Positions 45,015 through 56,442 of a stretch of 64,000 bases of DNA are shown piece by piece. Within the stretch, counting starts at the first letter, position 1; each line of letters begins with the position of its first letter. The notes under the pieces are model-generated. The model ran no database searches. It was not told the DNA's origin and saw nothing but the letters and a program-made list of their open reading frames with translations. The translations under genes were made by a program, and so were the position numbers. The DNA comes from Saccharina japonica. Lineage: Eukaryota > Sar > Phaeophyceae > Laminariales > Laminariaceae. The stretch is from positions 556,463 to 620,462 of the forward strand of contig MEHQ01003153.1 of assembly GCA_008828725.1 (NCBI GenBank), in the 5' to 3' direction.

Positions 45015-45439
45015 TGTTCGTGGTATGCGGTAGCTTGGTACATGTCGGCGGATATCTTTGGGGGTTTCATGTATTGTGGGGTTTTGTAATATGTGTCGAG
45101 GCATTATTTAGTGTGCCTCGTGGTACCTGGTGTGTTTCTGCTCCTCCTGGGAGCAGTCGCTGATGCTAAGATAGGACCCGGACTTTGATACGAAGATACT
45201 GTCCGTATTATACAATGTGAGAGTGGAGCGTGACGGAAAGGCACGGCTCACTTCTGTGTGGTTTATGTGTGTGGAGCCTTTGACGACAGGAACTGGGCTC
45301 CTTTTGTGTGGGTGTATGTTTGAGAGTCTGCTACAACCTGGTGGGCTGTGTGTATAATAGCAGGTGCCTCCTCCCCTACGCCATAGCGGCACACCACGTG
45401 GTTGCAGAGAGCACGTTATACAGCAAGCGAGTACAAACA
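45015..45439 (+). repeat. 3' LTR of the copia element
   Basis: TGTTCG...ACAAACA, 425 bases, followed by the target duplication AGATT. Confidence 0.85.
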
Positions 45440-45819
45440 AGATTTGATCGTTTCGGAGCTCCTGTTTGGTATCTACACTCTGCTGTCGCCACGTAGGACG
45501 ATACGGACGGGTGAACTAGAGGCTCAGTTACTTTCACCTACTAGTTCTCGGCGTCCTCGTCGAAAATCTGAGTTAAAACAGTAGCAGCAGCCGGAGAAAC
45601 TGCTATTTTTCAAATTCGTCTTGGATACCAGGGGTACGGCGAGTCGTTTCGAGTAAGAGGCACGTTTCGTGATGAACAAGGCGTCTGATCGATATGTCTC
45701 CTGAGACACAAATGTTGACCATGATCTAGGATCTCTGAAACTACTCATTGGTCGACATTCGTGGCATTAGAACTGGAGAAATGCCTTTTTCCGCAGGGAA
45801 TCACGAAAATGTGGAAATT

Positions 45820-48640
45820 ATACCAGAAATAGTATTGCAATTGGAAACAAAAAACGGATTTGTTTTCATTTGCTCACATATTTTTTGTCCGAAGGGGCCC
45901 CTTAACTGACACCCTTATGAATCAATTGTGCTGCCAATTCCATTTAATTGACATCGTTCTAAATCAATTGCGCGGGCAATTACATGTAATTGACATCCTT
46001 CTAAATCAATTGTCCCCGCAATTCCATTTAATCGACATCCTTCTAAACCAAGTGCGCTGGCAATTATATTTAATTGGCATCCTAAATTAATTGCGCGGGC
46101 AATTCCATTTAATAGGCATCTTTCTAAATATTTGTCCTGGCAATTCCATTTATTTGACAGGCTTCGAAATTAATTGTCCAGAAAATAAGGCATTTCCATT
46201 TAATGTACAATATTATGTTGCCGGTCAATTGATTCCGGACGCTGCAATTAGAATTTGCCACATACATGGTTTCATGTGAAGATGTTTTTTCTTGAAGTTG
46301 CAAAAGCAAACGATTGGCCAGACAACGTCATATTTCGGAGGATGCCCATCAAATTAAATATCTCCGACAAAATGTTTGGCGACGGATTAATCAATAGCTG
46401 GTAGCAATTGTTTTTTACATCCCCTTCCTGCTTAAGCCTTGGACAATAGACATCGCAGTAGACTATTGAACCTACAATAGACCCACCTAAAAGTCTATCA
46501 ATTGAAACGAGGCGGACCATTGATTCCCAACATATTGTTGCAATTGGAATTGCAAAGACAACAGCGTACTGTAGTCCGCCTACTAATTGGAATTGCTCAG
46601 ACAATTGTTTTCGAGCTCTGTGAAATAACTGGAATTGTCACCTGCAACTGTTTCGCTCCGGAGACTCCAATACTCTATTACTTCTTCAATAGAATATGGA
46701 ATCTACCCACAATGGACTATTGCTTTTACAGCAGATCTTCCGGACGTCCATCCAAATGGAATTGGTCGAGATATTGCGTTCGTGGTGCATCTATTAATAG
46801 GAATGGCTCGGTCAGTCGGTTTGTGTCCTGACCGTCCAATAGATATAGTTTCAGCAGCTATTTTTTTGTCTTGTCTATTAATTGGAATGGTTCAATCAAC
46901 CCGTTTCTGCTCTGACTTTCCAATTGTAAGTGTTTCACTACAGTAATTTAGTTGCTCTTGTCTATTAATAGGAATGGTTGGAGCAATAGGTTTCTGCCAT
47001 GACCTTCTACGAGCTGGTTCCAGGAAAAAGCGTAACATTCCATCTTCGAGGAATAAAGCAATAAATACACTGAAACTCGCGAACACAAAGCATATCCACC
47101 AGACGGCATCAACAAAGGCGAACACATCGGTGAAGCTGGTTTTGGCGCCCGAGCTGTAGTTCGTGAGATGTGGGAATTGTTCGTATTACTTGGGAAGGCG
47201 TTGTTGTATAGGGATTTGAGCTGTCAATACTAAAATCCGTATGATTCTTCTCTCGGCCATAATTCGGCCAATACGTGGAATAATTAGACGCTAGACGTGT
47301 TGATATGATCGCATCAACAAGGGGAAGACGTCGATGACACTTGTTTTGTTATGCGATTCGTACGACCGAGTGTGTACACGTGTGTTATAATAAACGCCTG
47401 CTAAAGTACAGAACAATGTATCGAGCTCTTTGGAAACCCTAGGGGGACTGTTTACTTTCACGGAAATCGCTTTAGCGCCCGGATCCAAGAAGAGTTGGAA
47501 GACGAAATTTGGCAGGGTTGTTCTTCACGAGCATACGAAAAAACTTATTGATGGCCTTTTATTTTCGTTTTCGTTCGTCGTTAATTTTGGGTCAAAGTTG
47601 CCGAAAAATATTTTTAAAAAACGTTAAAATGTACCTCATTCGCCAAAAAATCATTTTGTCAAAAAAAGGCCATCACTACGTTTTTTCGTTCATATGGTCA
47701 TGAAGAACAACCCTGCCAAATTTCGTTTTCCAACTCGTCTTCATTTAGGGTGCAAAACTCTGAAGACGAAACTTTCCTGCTCTTAGTGGAACCAGCTCGT
47801 AATTGAACTTGTTTCAACAAATAGTTTAAGGTCTTGCCTATCAATAGGAGTGGTTTGGTCAATAGGTTTCTGTCCTGACCTACCAAATTAAATATGTGGT
47901 TGGGTCAATGAGGTTTGTCCTGGTCTTCTAATTGTTACGAGTAGTGTTCGATCATTTGTTTTATGATCATCTCCACAATTCCAATTGATAGACCGTACTC
48001 GAAATCGTTTGGTTGGGCAATTTCAATTGATAGACGCACTCGAAACGTATTGGCTGTACTCGTACAATTTCTACGTCGTAATAGATCTCACTCGAAATCA
48101 TTTGACTGAGAAATTCCGACTCATAGACATCACTCGAACATAATTTAATTGGACAATTGCATTTCATAGATAGCATTCGAAATAAATTGTCTCGGCAATT
48201 CCAATGAATAGGCAGCACCCGAGATCAATTGAACGCACAATTCCAATTAGTCCACAGCACCCAAAACAAAATGCCCGGACGATTCCAATTAGTATACGTC
48301 AATCGAAAGCATTTGGTTGTGCAAATCCAATTAGTAGAGAGCGTCTGAAATCAATTGTAGCCACATTAGACTGTTGTAATAGGATTTGTCCAAATATTGC
48401 CCAGGCAATTCCAATTAATTGACAGCACTCAAAAACAATTGTATGGACAATTCCAATTAGTAGACGGCATCCGAAATTGATTACCCGGACAATTCAAATG
48501 GATATGCTTCCTTGGAAATCATTTGTTTGGGCAATTCCAATTAATAGACAACATCCAAACATAATTACAGACACAATAGACTATTGAAATGGGAATTGTC
48601 CAGTGTGATAAGACTGGGTGAGACACAGAGTATCCCCTTG
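45820..48640. repeat. Degenerate AATTCCAATTAATAGACA repeat field
   Basis: From about 45920 to 46200 and from 47970 to 48560 a unit of roughly 45-58 bases recurs many times (GGACAATTCCAATTAATAGACAGCA(C/T)(T/C)CGAAA-CAATTG). Between about 46500 and 47950 related words appear mostly in the opposite sense (CTATTAATAGGAATGG...CTGACC). Units are strongly diverged, so this is an old satellite or the decayed body of a large element with internal repeats. Small open frames here have no meaning. Confidence 0.6.
47484..47748. mobile_element. Short MITE/hairpin inside the repeat field
   Basis: GACGAAATTTGGCAGGGTTG... on the left is the near reverse complement of CAACCCTGCCAAATTTCGTT... on the right. The arms are about 60 bases, and the loop holds more inverted AAAAAACGT words. 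No unambiguous target duplication. Confidence 0.6.
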
Positions 48641-48653
48641 CAGGTTTGTCTAT

Positions 48654-48882
48654 TAAGCATCCTTGGTGTTACTCACTTTCCGTAGAGTCAAGCGTAGAAG
48701 AGAAGCAGCTTTTATTAATCCCCGAGCCAGATGACATCTGCTCGGGATGGGCTTCAAGTATGGCCCACAGATATTATAAATACCCCGAATACCGAATACG
48801 AATGCCATCCAAGTTATACGAAAACGGATCAATTACCTGTGCAGAGGTAATTACCGGCCTTCCTAGCCCATACCATTACACC
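48654..48882 (+). repeat. Dispersed repeat R2, copy 2 (lacks the Harbinger-like MITE)
   Basis: Same sequence as 35489-35725. Here TCTATTAAGCATCCTTGG runs without interruption, whereas at 34871-35500 the 610-bp MITE sits after TCTATTAA. This is the expected unoccupied state. Confidence 0.7.
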
Positions 48883-49208
48883 AGGGTGTGATTTTAAATA
48901 TACAGTCCGTAAGTAGGTATTGCAGAGTGATAATTAAGTAATTTAGCAAAATCGTGAAAACAATATACGTGTTGAAGAGGAACATACTAGTGTTGGGTAT
49001 CGAAACCAAGAACGTTTCGGTACGATACGGCCGAAATTACTTCGATAACGATATAACGATACCGATAACTGTCGTTACCGAACCGAAAACCCCAGAAGAA
49101 GGTCGATAACGATAACTATAACGATGATAGAGTCGAAAACAGACGTACAAAGCCCCCGCAAAGCCCACCCGCACATTCACATATATATTTGTTTTGTTGC
49201 GACTAGTC

Positions 49209-49440
49209 CTACGGTAGAGGTAGCACTTTCTGGCTGGATGGTTTTCTGAGCGATCGGGCTCCTTAACCAAAATTCGTCGGACTTTCGTGTGTGTGACGAA
49301 TAATGTTCCAGAGTATACTTCGGTCATGAGATTTCGCATCCGGCAAAACTTTTGTTTTCCTCCAAAATCATTTTTTTCGGTGAGGTATAACGCTCCTTAA
49401 GTGAGGAGCTCAGAAAAAACATGGTGCACCTCTATCGTAG
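49209..49440. mobile_element. MITE with CTACGGTAGAGG ends
   Basis: Left end CTACGGTAGAGGTAGCAC and right end GTGCACCTCTATCGTAG are imperfect inverted repeats. Inner arms (TTTTCTGAGC...CTCCTTAA) are also inverted. A related half lies at the right edge of the window (63836-64000). TA within CTACGG may be the target site. No gene inside. Confidence 0.6.
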
Positions 49441-51487
49441 CATGCGTCTTGCGTGATCCACACGAGAGCCTGATACTCGCATCTTAAGCCTCAACGTCTC
49501 CACCAGGCGAGTCGCGTAGGTCCTGCCGCTCTGCGGCGTACTAGGTGATGGGTGCGATGCCATCATACAATTTACCATGTATGTTCCGTGTGTGCTCGTC
49601 GTGCCTTGTCGTGCTTTCCTTACGCACACAAGTGTATACCAGGTACGACTATATATTATGTTAATCGAGGTCGACGGTGAACGATCGAAATGTGTGCGTT
49701 TGTTTTGCCTGATTTTGACCTATTTTCGAGCTACATATACACCGTAGTAGAAGCTCGCAATGAGTTCAACCACTCGGTGCGCTGTTTCCTGTTCGCGCCC
49801 TCACCTTTCTCGCCCATCCTAGCTTTGCCGGGGAAAGCCTCGGACGTGCTCGCGTCGTGTCCCTGGGGGGCGTGCTGTTTCTCTTTTCCGTCTGCTTTAC
49901 TTTCACGTTGACGAAGTACTGCCTCTTTTCTTGACGGCTACGCAATTGTACTGGCGAAGACCTGTGAATTAGTGGCCGATAGCTAAATGAAAGAGAAACT
50001 TGGTAAAACACGGCTCTGTTCGGTAGGAGAAAGGCGGTTAGTTACGAACAGCCATCGACCCCATTTTCTGTGAACGTAATGATATTTGTATGTATAGCAA
50101 GGTACCCGTTGCCATGCGAAACAGCAGTGTCACGTATCATACCAGCACACAGTGGCTCGAGCAGTAAGTAGGAGCGTGTTGTTTTATGTTTATTTGTGGT
50201 GTCCTACTGCTACCGCATTAGCCCGTTGGGCTACTGGTAAATGGTTAAACAATCACTCACGCAATCTACGCCGTATAATACTATCCGGTAGCCCCGGTAT
50301 CAAAAGCCACCCAAAAAAGGGGGAAACACATGGCACACAACAAACAAACACACAGGGGAGCTTTCCGGGATTGGAACCTCCGACCTGTGAAGCACAAGGA
50401 AGGGAAGAAAGCTTCATATATGTTGAACTATCCGAAATATTATTTATTCGTTTTGACCCAGACTGATATGTGTACAGTTGGCATTTCGGAAGAACTGATT
50501 TAAAAAATATATATATAAAACACACCTCGTGAGCAAAAGCAAACACCGCATGGTTTGCCCACACACAGGTTACAAACCCACAACATGCCCGCCACAATTT
50601 TCAGTTGGCGAGGTTGCCCACCCTTGTGTGGAAAGACTTCAGCCAGTACGACCAATCCCTGGCCCCCATTCCCACCTCGCGCCTACACGGTCCCACAGCA
50701 GCAGAACGGTCGGTAGTATGGCCGTGAGGCGAGCGCACGTATAATTACACGCCAGGTGGAGTCGGCTGCTAAAATATCTATAGGTAGGTACGCGTCGTTA
50801 TCAACCCCGACGAAAGGCTAGGCGTTTGCCTACAACGTATGTGTACATACAAACCAGGTAATAGCTGTACCTCCTATTAGCAGTACACATAACAACGCAA
50901 GATCAATCCAGTGACAAAAGTTGAAAAAAAAGCAACACAAGTGAACATGCGCCAGATTCCGCGCGCTGAGTAACCCACAACAGGAGCAGCAGCGGCAGCA
51001 GTACTACCGTACGAGTAGTGACAAAAGCCTCCATTACGGCAGTTAATTGGTGCTGAAAGCTGCTGAAAGTGTTGCGACTGGTTGCGACGTTTGCTGTAAG
51101 GCCCGCGACGGTATATAGGGCAAAATATGATGACATCGGAGAACACCATGGCGCACATGTAGACGCCACAGGTCTCGCCTGCGGTAAGAGCCACGCGGTA
51201 CGGCCATGGCCTGTACACGAGGGGCTCACGAGGGAATCATTCGGGTGGCGAACGAGCACCGACGACGATATCATAATTTCTAGATTTGTCCGGAGGGTGC
51301 CACTTTGGACGGCTGCTTGGTCTGAGGCATGTCACGGGCGCTTTTTTGCGTGTGAAGGTATATCCTCTGGACCAGAAGCACTCGCTGCCTGCGTGGCGGT
51401 ACCAGTGTCCTCTAGGGTCCCGCAGATGCTCAGTTCCGACGCAAATTCGTGGGTTACTTTCTGTTGCGGCCTGTTCCAGGCAATGAT
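49441..51487. other. No gene recognised
   Basis: Only short frames. Around 50215-50245 (minus strand) a tRNA D-arm-like TAGCCCAACGGGCTAATGCGG occurs. About 150 bases away (50370-50395, also minus strand) lies a perfect B-box-like GGAGGTTCCAATCCCGG. They lie in the wrong order for a normal tRNA gene, so I call neither. Confidence 0.35.
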
Positions 51488-51640
51488 GTCGGCAGACGGG
51501 ACTTTCGACCCTTGACAGACAGCAGGTTTGCCTTGACATGCCGTGACTGACCCCACCCTACTAGGTTTTAGTGTGGAACACTTCGGCCCTACACCCTTGA
51601 CAGCGCATGTTTTCCCTTTTCCTTGACATGTCTCCCAATA
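51488..51640 (-). repeat. Dispersed repeat R1, fragment copy 4
   Basis: The reverse complement of the central part of R1: TTGACAGACAGC, CTACTAGGTTTTAGTGT, AACACTTCGGCCCTACACCC, CTTGACATG. No purine tail. Confidence 0.55.
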
Positions 51641-51820
51641 TCTTTGGCTCCAGGAGCGGGTGCTTAGACAGCCGAGCGGACACAAACCACATAAAACAAT
51701 TTGGATACCAAGGGCGGCCGGGGATTTGGATATCATACACCTAACCCCCCTCCGAGGGGTCGGAAACATTTGATTTACAACGATTGTTTGTTTGGTTTGT
51801 ACCCAGGGTGTACCGGTCTA

Positions 51821-51983
51821 CAGTACAGGACGCCAAATAAGAAACAGGCTAATAAGAAAGCCAGGTTGATATGTAGAGGAAACTATGAAATTCAGGAGTC
51901 TAACTGTTGAAATTAGTGGAGAAAGCACCCTCTCTCAAGTGAGAAATCCAGATTTGCTGCTTCTGATTGGGTGTCCTGTACTG
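51821..51983 (+). mobile_element. Small MITE (family M1), copy 2
   Basis: Ends CAGTACAGGACGCC and GGTGTCCTGTACTG are inverted and each is flanked by TA (51819-51820, 51984-51985). The interior matches 26368-26540. CAGT ends with TA duplication resemble Tc1/mariner-pogo elements. Non-coding. Confidence 0.7.
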
Positions 51984-51985
51984 TA

Positions 51986-54170
51986 CCAGGTATTTGATTT
52001 ATGTGACAGTATAATACCGGAGAGGCGCAAACCCTCACATCGAGTAAAACAAATTAGCATGACACCACATCCCTCGTGCGACATAATATACCTGGTATGG
52101 TTGTTCTGCTTCTACTACGTACTACCTGGTATATGTCAACACGCTCAGACGACAACAAAGAAGGGACCCATGATTTTACAGAAGTACTCGAATAGGCCTT
52201 GTGATTACTATCAGTGGGCCTCATGTGTCGCCTGGTACGATCGTCCACCTTCCTCGTATGCTGTGTCCTTGGCGTCTCCCGTCAACAGCCTCGTTGTTGT
52301 GTTCTGCTTGGTTAATCGTCCATGTTCTGCGCTTCATGGGGAGAAAACGTCCTGCCAGCCGGACAGTCTATAGGGGGGCTCCCCTTTCTGTTCGGGAGAA
52401 AGCAGTTAGTTGCCTGAGGATCCACAAATAAATGTTGTCAAGAAGGATAAATTACATATACATTGCTAGTGATGAGTTTGGAAATTGATGAGAGTGCGAC
52501 GTGAAAAAATAAGGCTCGGTACCAAGAAGAAGATTGTTTTGGCGGGCGAATAAAGTTGAACAAAGTAAGCCCAGCACTACAGTAGTCATTCACCCATCAT
52601 GAGCAATTTAATTGGACAGAGCATTGATTGTCGTCCGATGTTATTTGTACTTGAAGCTTGAGGGGGAGACTTGCCACTTGCAACAGCAGGTGTGTGGCAG
52701 GGTAGTGTATAGGGTGGTAGGAATTATGTGCAAGTAAGAGGGGGGGGGGGGGTATAACGTTATGTTAGGGCGTATTTTGTCTAACACCCCCTCCAGGGGG
52801 CAGCCGAGGGGAACATAAAGTTAGTAGGTAGTGTTATAGACAGTACGACGTTATCGATCTGGACATGTTACAGTGTGGTGCTCCCGCGAGGAAGCGGAGA
52901 CTGACCAGGCGGGGGGCTTGGTCGCGCCTCTCTTGTGACATGCCGCGATCGCTTTCCCGGTATAAAGACATCCCGTCCAACCTCATAAACAATACGTTGC
53001 CCTATGCTCACCCATTGGGTGCCTTCCCGGTCCTTCCAGACCAATCGTTCAATATCAACAATGTGAAACCTACTTTTTTCCAACCTTGGATAATAATTAA
53101 TAATGTTAAAATGCATTTGGAAGCTTCCAGGAAGCGCACCGAACCCACGAATAAAAACGTGATTAAGCAAGAAGAATCGACTGGCTTCTAGAACCTACTG
53201 TTGTAGTACATACATCAACTACCTCCGCGCTGCGTTGACGAAGATCCCGAAAGCGTAGCCTGGAGATAATCATGTAAGTATCTCACTGGTGCGGCTGCCC
53301 TCTCAAATCAATTTCCGCAGCTAACAGCCGTACGATTCAGAAGCTCGCCTAGAGGTAACATGAAATTTTTTGTGGAAGACCTTCTATCCGTACGATACAG
53401 TTAAGTTACTGTAGGCCCGTCGTAAAAAACGGAACACCTAATCAAATATGAGCATGGTGTAGAACCTTATTGTGATACCAGCCATGAACAATCTTACGCA
53501 TAGGGGATTGTGAAGGCTTTAGTGTCCGTGGCACTCGTCACTGAGAACTATTTATAATTTGTGATTTCTTTAAGTCACCCAAAAACGAGCCATATGATGT
53601 TCTTATTGGGTCATTTCTAATTCGTGGGCCTCTACGTTGCCGGAGCCGCCCCCTTGTTCTTATTCGTGTAGGGTGAAAATATGCAGGGGGGATATTCCAC
53701 CCGTACGGTACCGAAGCGGCGCCCTTTGTCTACTTACCACCAGCCTCAACAGATACACGGAACACAGTATCCCCGCAACGCACTTCGGAGTTCCCTCTCC
53801 TTGTCGCCTTATTATGTGAAGCCTGAAAACATACATGGAAGCCATTCTACCCACCACACGGTAAATAATACCTACGTACCCCCCTGTTCCGACAAAGGGG
53901 GGAACGAGGGGTCACAAGCATCACAAAGCACACCATAGGAAGTCAAGCTAACGTACACGCGGGTGTCCACGGAATACCACGCTATGCGCCCCAGTCGAGT
54001 TCTCCCCCAATGATGGAATAAACAGCTGGGGAAGGACTTAAATAACTCCAAAGCACAAACATGGCCCAACACCTATCGTTCGTGCGCATACAGACAACTG
54101 CAGACAATGTGCATACATACACGTTTGCGGGGGGCTCAGCCGCATATATGATATTTCTGTATATTGTAGC
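51986..54170. other. No gene recognised
   Basis: A 108-codon plus-strand frame (52865-53191) has no recognised domain. A G-run (52738-52752) precedes TATGTTAGGGCG, and a TATAAAG near 52960 and AATAAA near 53150 give this stretch a faint LTR-like look, but no second copy or target duplication supports it. Confidence 0.35.
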
Positions 54171-54506
54171 GTAGCCGGTCGCCCCCGTAGGCTAGCAGGT
54201 AACCACGAAGGCTGTGGAAGTCGAGATCGTGAGTTCGAGCCCGCCCGAGTGCATGCTCGTAGGGACTTTTTCTCGAAAAAACAAAACAAATCTTGACTAG
54301 CGGAAAGCGCGAGAGCGTGATTTTGCAAACTTCGATGAAAATCGACGAGCGTTGGGAGGGCTGAACCCTCTGCGCGATAAAAATCAATGCAAGAACCGTA
54401 GTGGGGGGGGATGGAGAGGAGCCTACTTTGTGACCCCGGATCTGAGTTACGACGAGGGAGGGAGAAAGACTAAAGTGCGAAGATAATAAATGGGACGGAA
54501 AAAACT
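54171..54506 (+). repeat. tRNA-derived SINE, full-length copy
   Basis: The head GTAGCCGGTCGCCCCCGTAG-GCTAGCAGGTAACC resembles a tRNA acceptor and D-arm. GTGAGTTCGAGCCCG supplies a good B box about 45 bases later. The body (CTCGACGAGCG-type, GCGATAAAAATC, CCGTAGTGGGGG) and tail GAAGATAATAAATGGGA match the inverse of 1-345. Pol III internal promoter likely; non-coding. Confidence 0.75.
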
Positions 54507-54955
54507 ATTAAAACAAAACAAAAAAACAAATTGTACAACGTCTCGATCGATTTTGCTTCTGTCGTGTATGCGTGCAAGCAGTAACATGCGTTCTTCTGCG
54601 GACAACAGCCCTATCGCCCGCACCGTGTTGTCTCGATTCACCGAGCAAGGAAGGGGTAACAAGTTCAGCGGTATCAACAAGTACATCCATGACACATGCG
54701 AGATTTTCGACGGAACGTCGAAATTTTTCACGCCAACCGTGTGCGTGGGTGCTTCTTCTATACCTCCAGTAGATACACGATAGGATATTCGATTCCAAAC
54801 ACGCGTGTCGTATGTCGCCGTACATCCATTAGCAGCACGTCCGCGACAATGAATATTACTGCTATTGCAGCGCATTTCGTCGGTGTGTGGGCTAAACGTG
54901 GTGTGCACGAGGTAGCTCAGTCCGTACGCCACCTACGTACCATTATTGAATTCGT
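54507..54955 (+). other. Unassigned stretch with two protein-like frames
   Basis: Plus-strand frames at 54490-54783 (…RTVLSRFTEQGRGNKFSGINKYIHDTCEIFDG…) and 54849-54955 (MNITAIAAHFVGVWAKRGVHEVAQSVRHLRTIIEFV) have natural-looking composition but lie in different frames and match no family I know. The hAT element that follows is inserted at the end of the second. They may be remains of a gene or an older element. Confidence 0.2.
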
Positions 54956-54963
54956 TAAAAAAG

Positions 54964-56291
54964 CAGGGCTTGTCATGGGCCGACGCTGATGGGCCGGCCC
55001 GGGGTTGGGCCGGGTCGGCCCGGCCGGCCCGGCCCAGCCCATCATTTTTCGATATGATGGGCCGCAGCCCGGCCCGGCCCTCCAAAGTTTCAGAGGGTGG
55101 GCCGCGGCCCGGCCCAGCCCATCACATTTTTAAACATTCACGGCCAGGTCCGGCGCGGCCCGTCGTTTTTCCAGGAGTCTCGGCCCGGCCCGGACCGGCC
55201 CATCACATGGCAGCGAGACCCATGAGACACGGACTCGATATGGGCCAGCCCGACAATTTTCATGGGCCGGCCCGTGGATTTGACGGGCCGGCCCATGGCC
55301 CGGCCTATGTCGTGTCCCGTACTAAACGGTGCATGTGTGTACGCTGACGTGATTTTGGTACAATCAATTGTTGAAGTTTCGTTGAATTTTCGTATTTTCC
55401 CGTCTGGATTTGGAGGGACAGCTGTTTTCGGCCCATGAGACACGCCTAACAAGTACCCACTACGAGTACCCACACAATTTTTCTCCATCAACGACTTTGT
55501 CCAATGGCTTCCGTCCCGACTGTGGACCACCACGTCCTCGTGCTGCTGCAAAACACCCTCAGCAGCAGCAACAGCAGCAGCACGTGTTGCTGCAACACCC
55601 GGTACTGCTGCTGCGATACAACATGCTGCTGCAACACCCGGGACTACTGCTGCAATACATTCCGCTGCCGCGGGACGAAGCAGGGCAAGAGCGTCATGCT
55701 GCCTGCGTCGCGGAGGCGGCGATAGGTATCGTCCGCACACCCACTACGGTACCAAGGTTTTCATCCGACATTTGCACAAGGCATCATTGTACCCGAGGCG
55801 ATTTTCCAGAGATGCATCGTACGAACGTAGCTGTTTTTGGCGGACAGCAACCCAAGTACACCATAAAGTCGTAGCTGTAGCAGTATTACACCACATATCA
55901 TGGGCCGCGGGCTGGGCGGGCCCGTCAAAACATGTGGGCCACCTCATGGGCACAGCGGAGGCCGTAGTAGCAGTATCGGTAGCACACTGTATCTCATGGG
56001 CAGCGGTCCGGGCCGGCCCGTCAAAACACATGGGCCGCTTCATGGGCCGGGTGGAGCGGCCCATGAAGAGCCCACATCTCATGGGCCGCGGCCCGACTGG
56101 GCCCATCAAATTTCGAAAGGATGGGCTGCGGCCCAGCCCGACCCATCAAGTGTTCAGAGGATGGGCCGCGGCCCGGCCCGGCCCATCAAAGTTTCAAGGA
56201 ATCGGCCGCGGCCCGGCCCAGCCCATCACATTTTCAAATGTTGACGGCCCGGCCCGGCCCGGCCCGGACAAACGGCCCATGACAAGCCCTG
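54964..56291. mobile_element. Non-autonomous hAT element with GGCCCGGCCC subterminal repeats
   Basis: Ends CAGGGCTTGTCATGGGCC and GGCCCATGACAAGCCCTG are inverted. The 8-bp target duplication TAAAAAAG is perfect on both sides (54956-54963, 56292-56299), which is characteristic of hAT. Both subterminal zones (about 54985-55310 and 55900-56270) are dense in GGCCCGGCCC and GATGGGCCGCGGCCC words. The middle holds CAG/CTG trinucleotide runs (about 55545-55660) and no transposase. The open frames are translations of the repeats. Confidence 0.85.
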
Positions 56292-56311
56292 TAAAAAAGC
56301 ATGATTTCCTA

Positions 56312-56442
56312 CAGTAGAAGCCGGTTACTCGATCCACAGTTTGCTGGAGTTCCAAACCAGACGTTTGAACTCTAGAACCCGGTCACTCCTTCCGCAGTTT
56401 GCTGGAGTTCCGAACGAGACGGAGGCCGTGCTACGGTAGAGG
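56312..56442 (+). repeat. pogo-like transposon end with tandem subterminal repeat
   Basis: TA followed by CAGTAGAAGCCGGTTACTCG looks like a Tc1/pogo-type terminus. GGTTACTCGATCCACAGTTTG and its variant repeat once about 52 bases later with GCTGGAGTTCC shared, and CTACGGTAGAGGCC follows. No matching right end was found in the window, so this may be a truncated element. Confidence 0.4.

Larger units (their letters stand above)
36340..45439 (+). mobile_element. Ty1/copia LTR retrotransposon, fossil, with nested insertion
   Basis: Two LTRs (36340-36762, 45015-45439) begin TGTTCGTGG and end ACAAACA. They are flanked by the 5-bp target duplication AGATT (36335-36339, 45440-45444). Internal order is gag-like with two CCHC knuckles, protease, integrase, reverse transcriptase and RNase H, which is the copia order. 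A 2.2-kb palindromic DNA element (38658-40876) is inserted between the gag-like and protease parts. The LTRs differ by a few per cent by eye, so the insertion is not very recent. The element is broken by the insertion and by roughly four or five reading-frame interruptions. Confidence 0.88.

Noticed and set aside
50200-50400. Possible permuted tRNA gene: B-box-like GGAGGTTCCAATCCCGG upstream of D-arm-like TAGCCCAACGGGCTAATGCGG on the minus strand
   Set aside because: Acceptor halves do not clearly pair and no anticodon arm could be drawn; two chance tRNA-like words are as likely.
52763-53210. Possible solo LTR (TGTTAGGG...GTACA with TATAAAG and AATAAA)
   Set aside because: No second copy in the window and no matching target duplication at the ends.
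54964-56317. Frames of 133-181 codons rich in Gly, Pro and Arg
   Set aside because: Translations of GGCCCGGCCC repeats in the hAT-type element.
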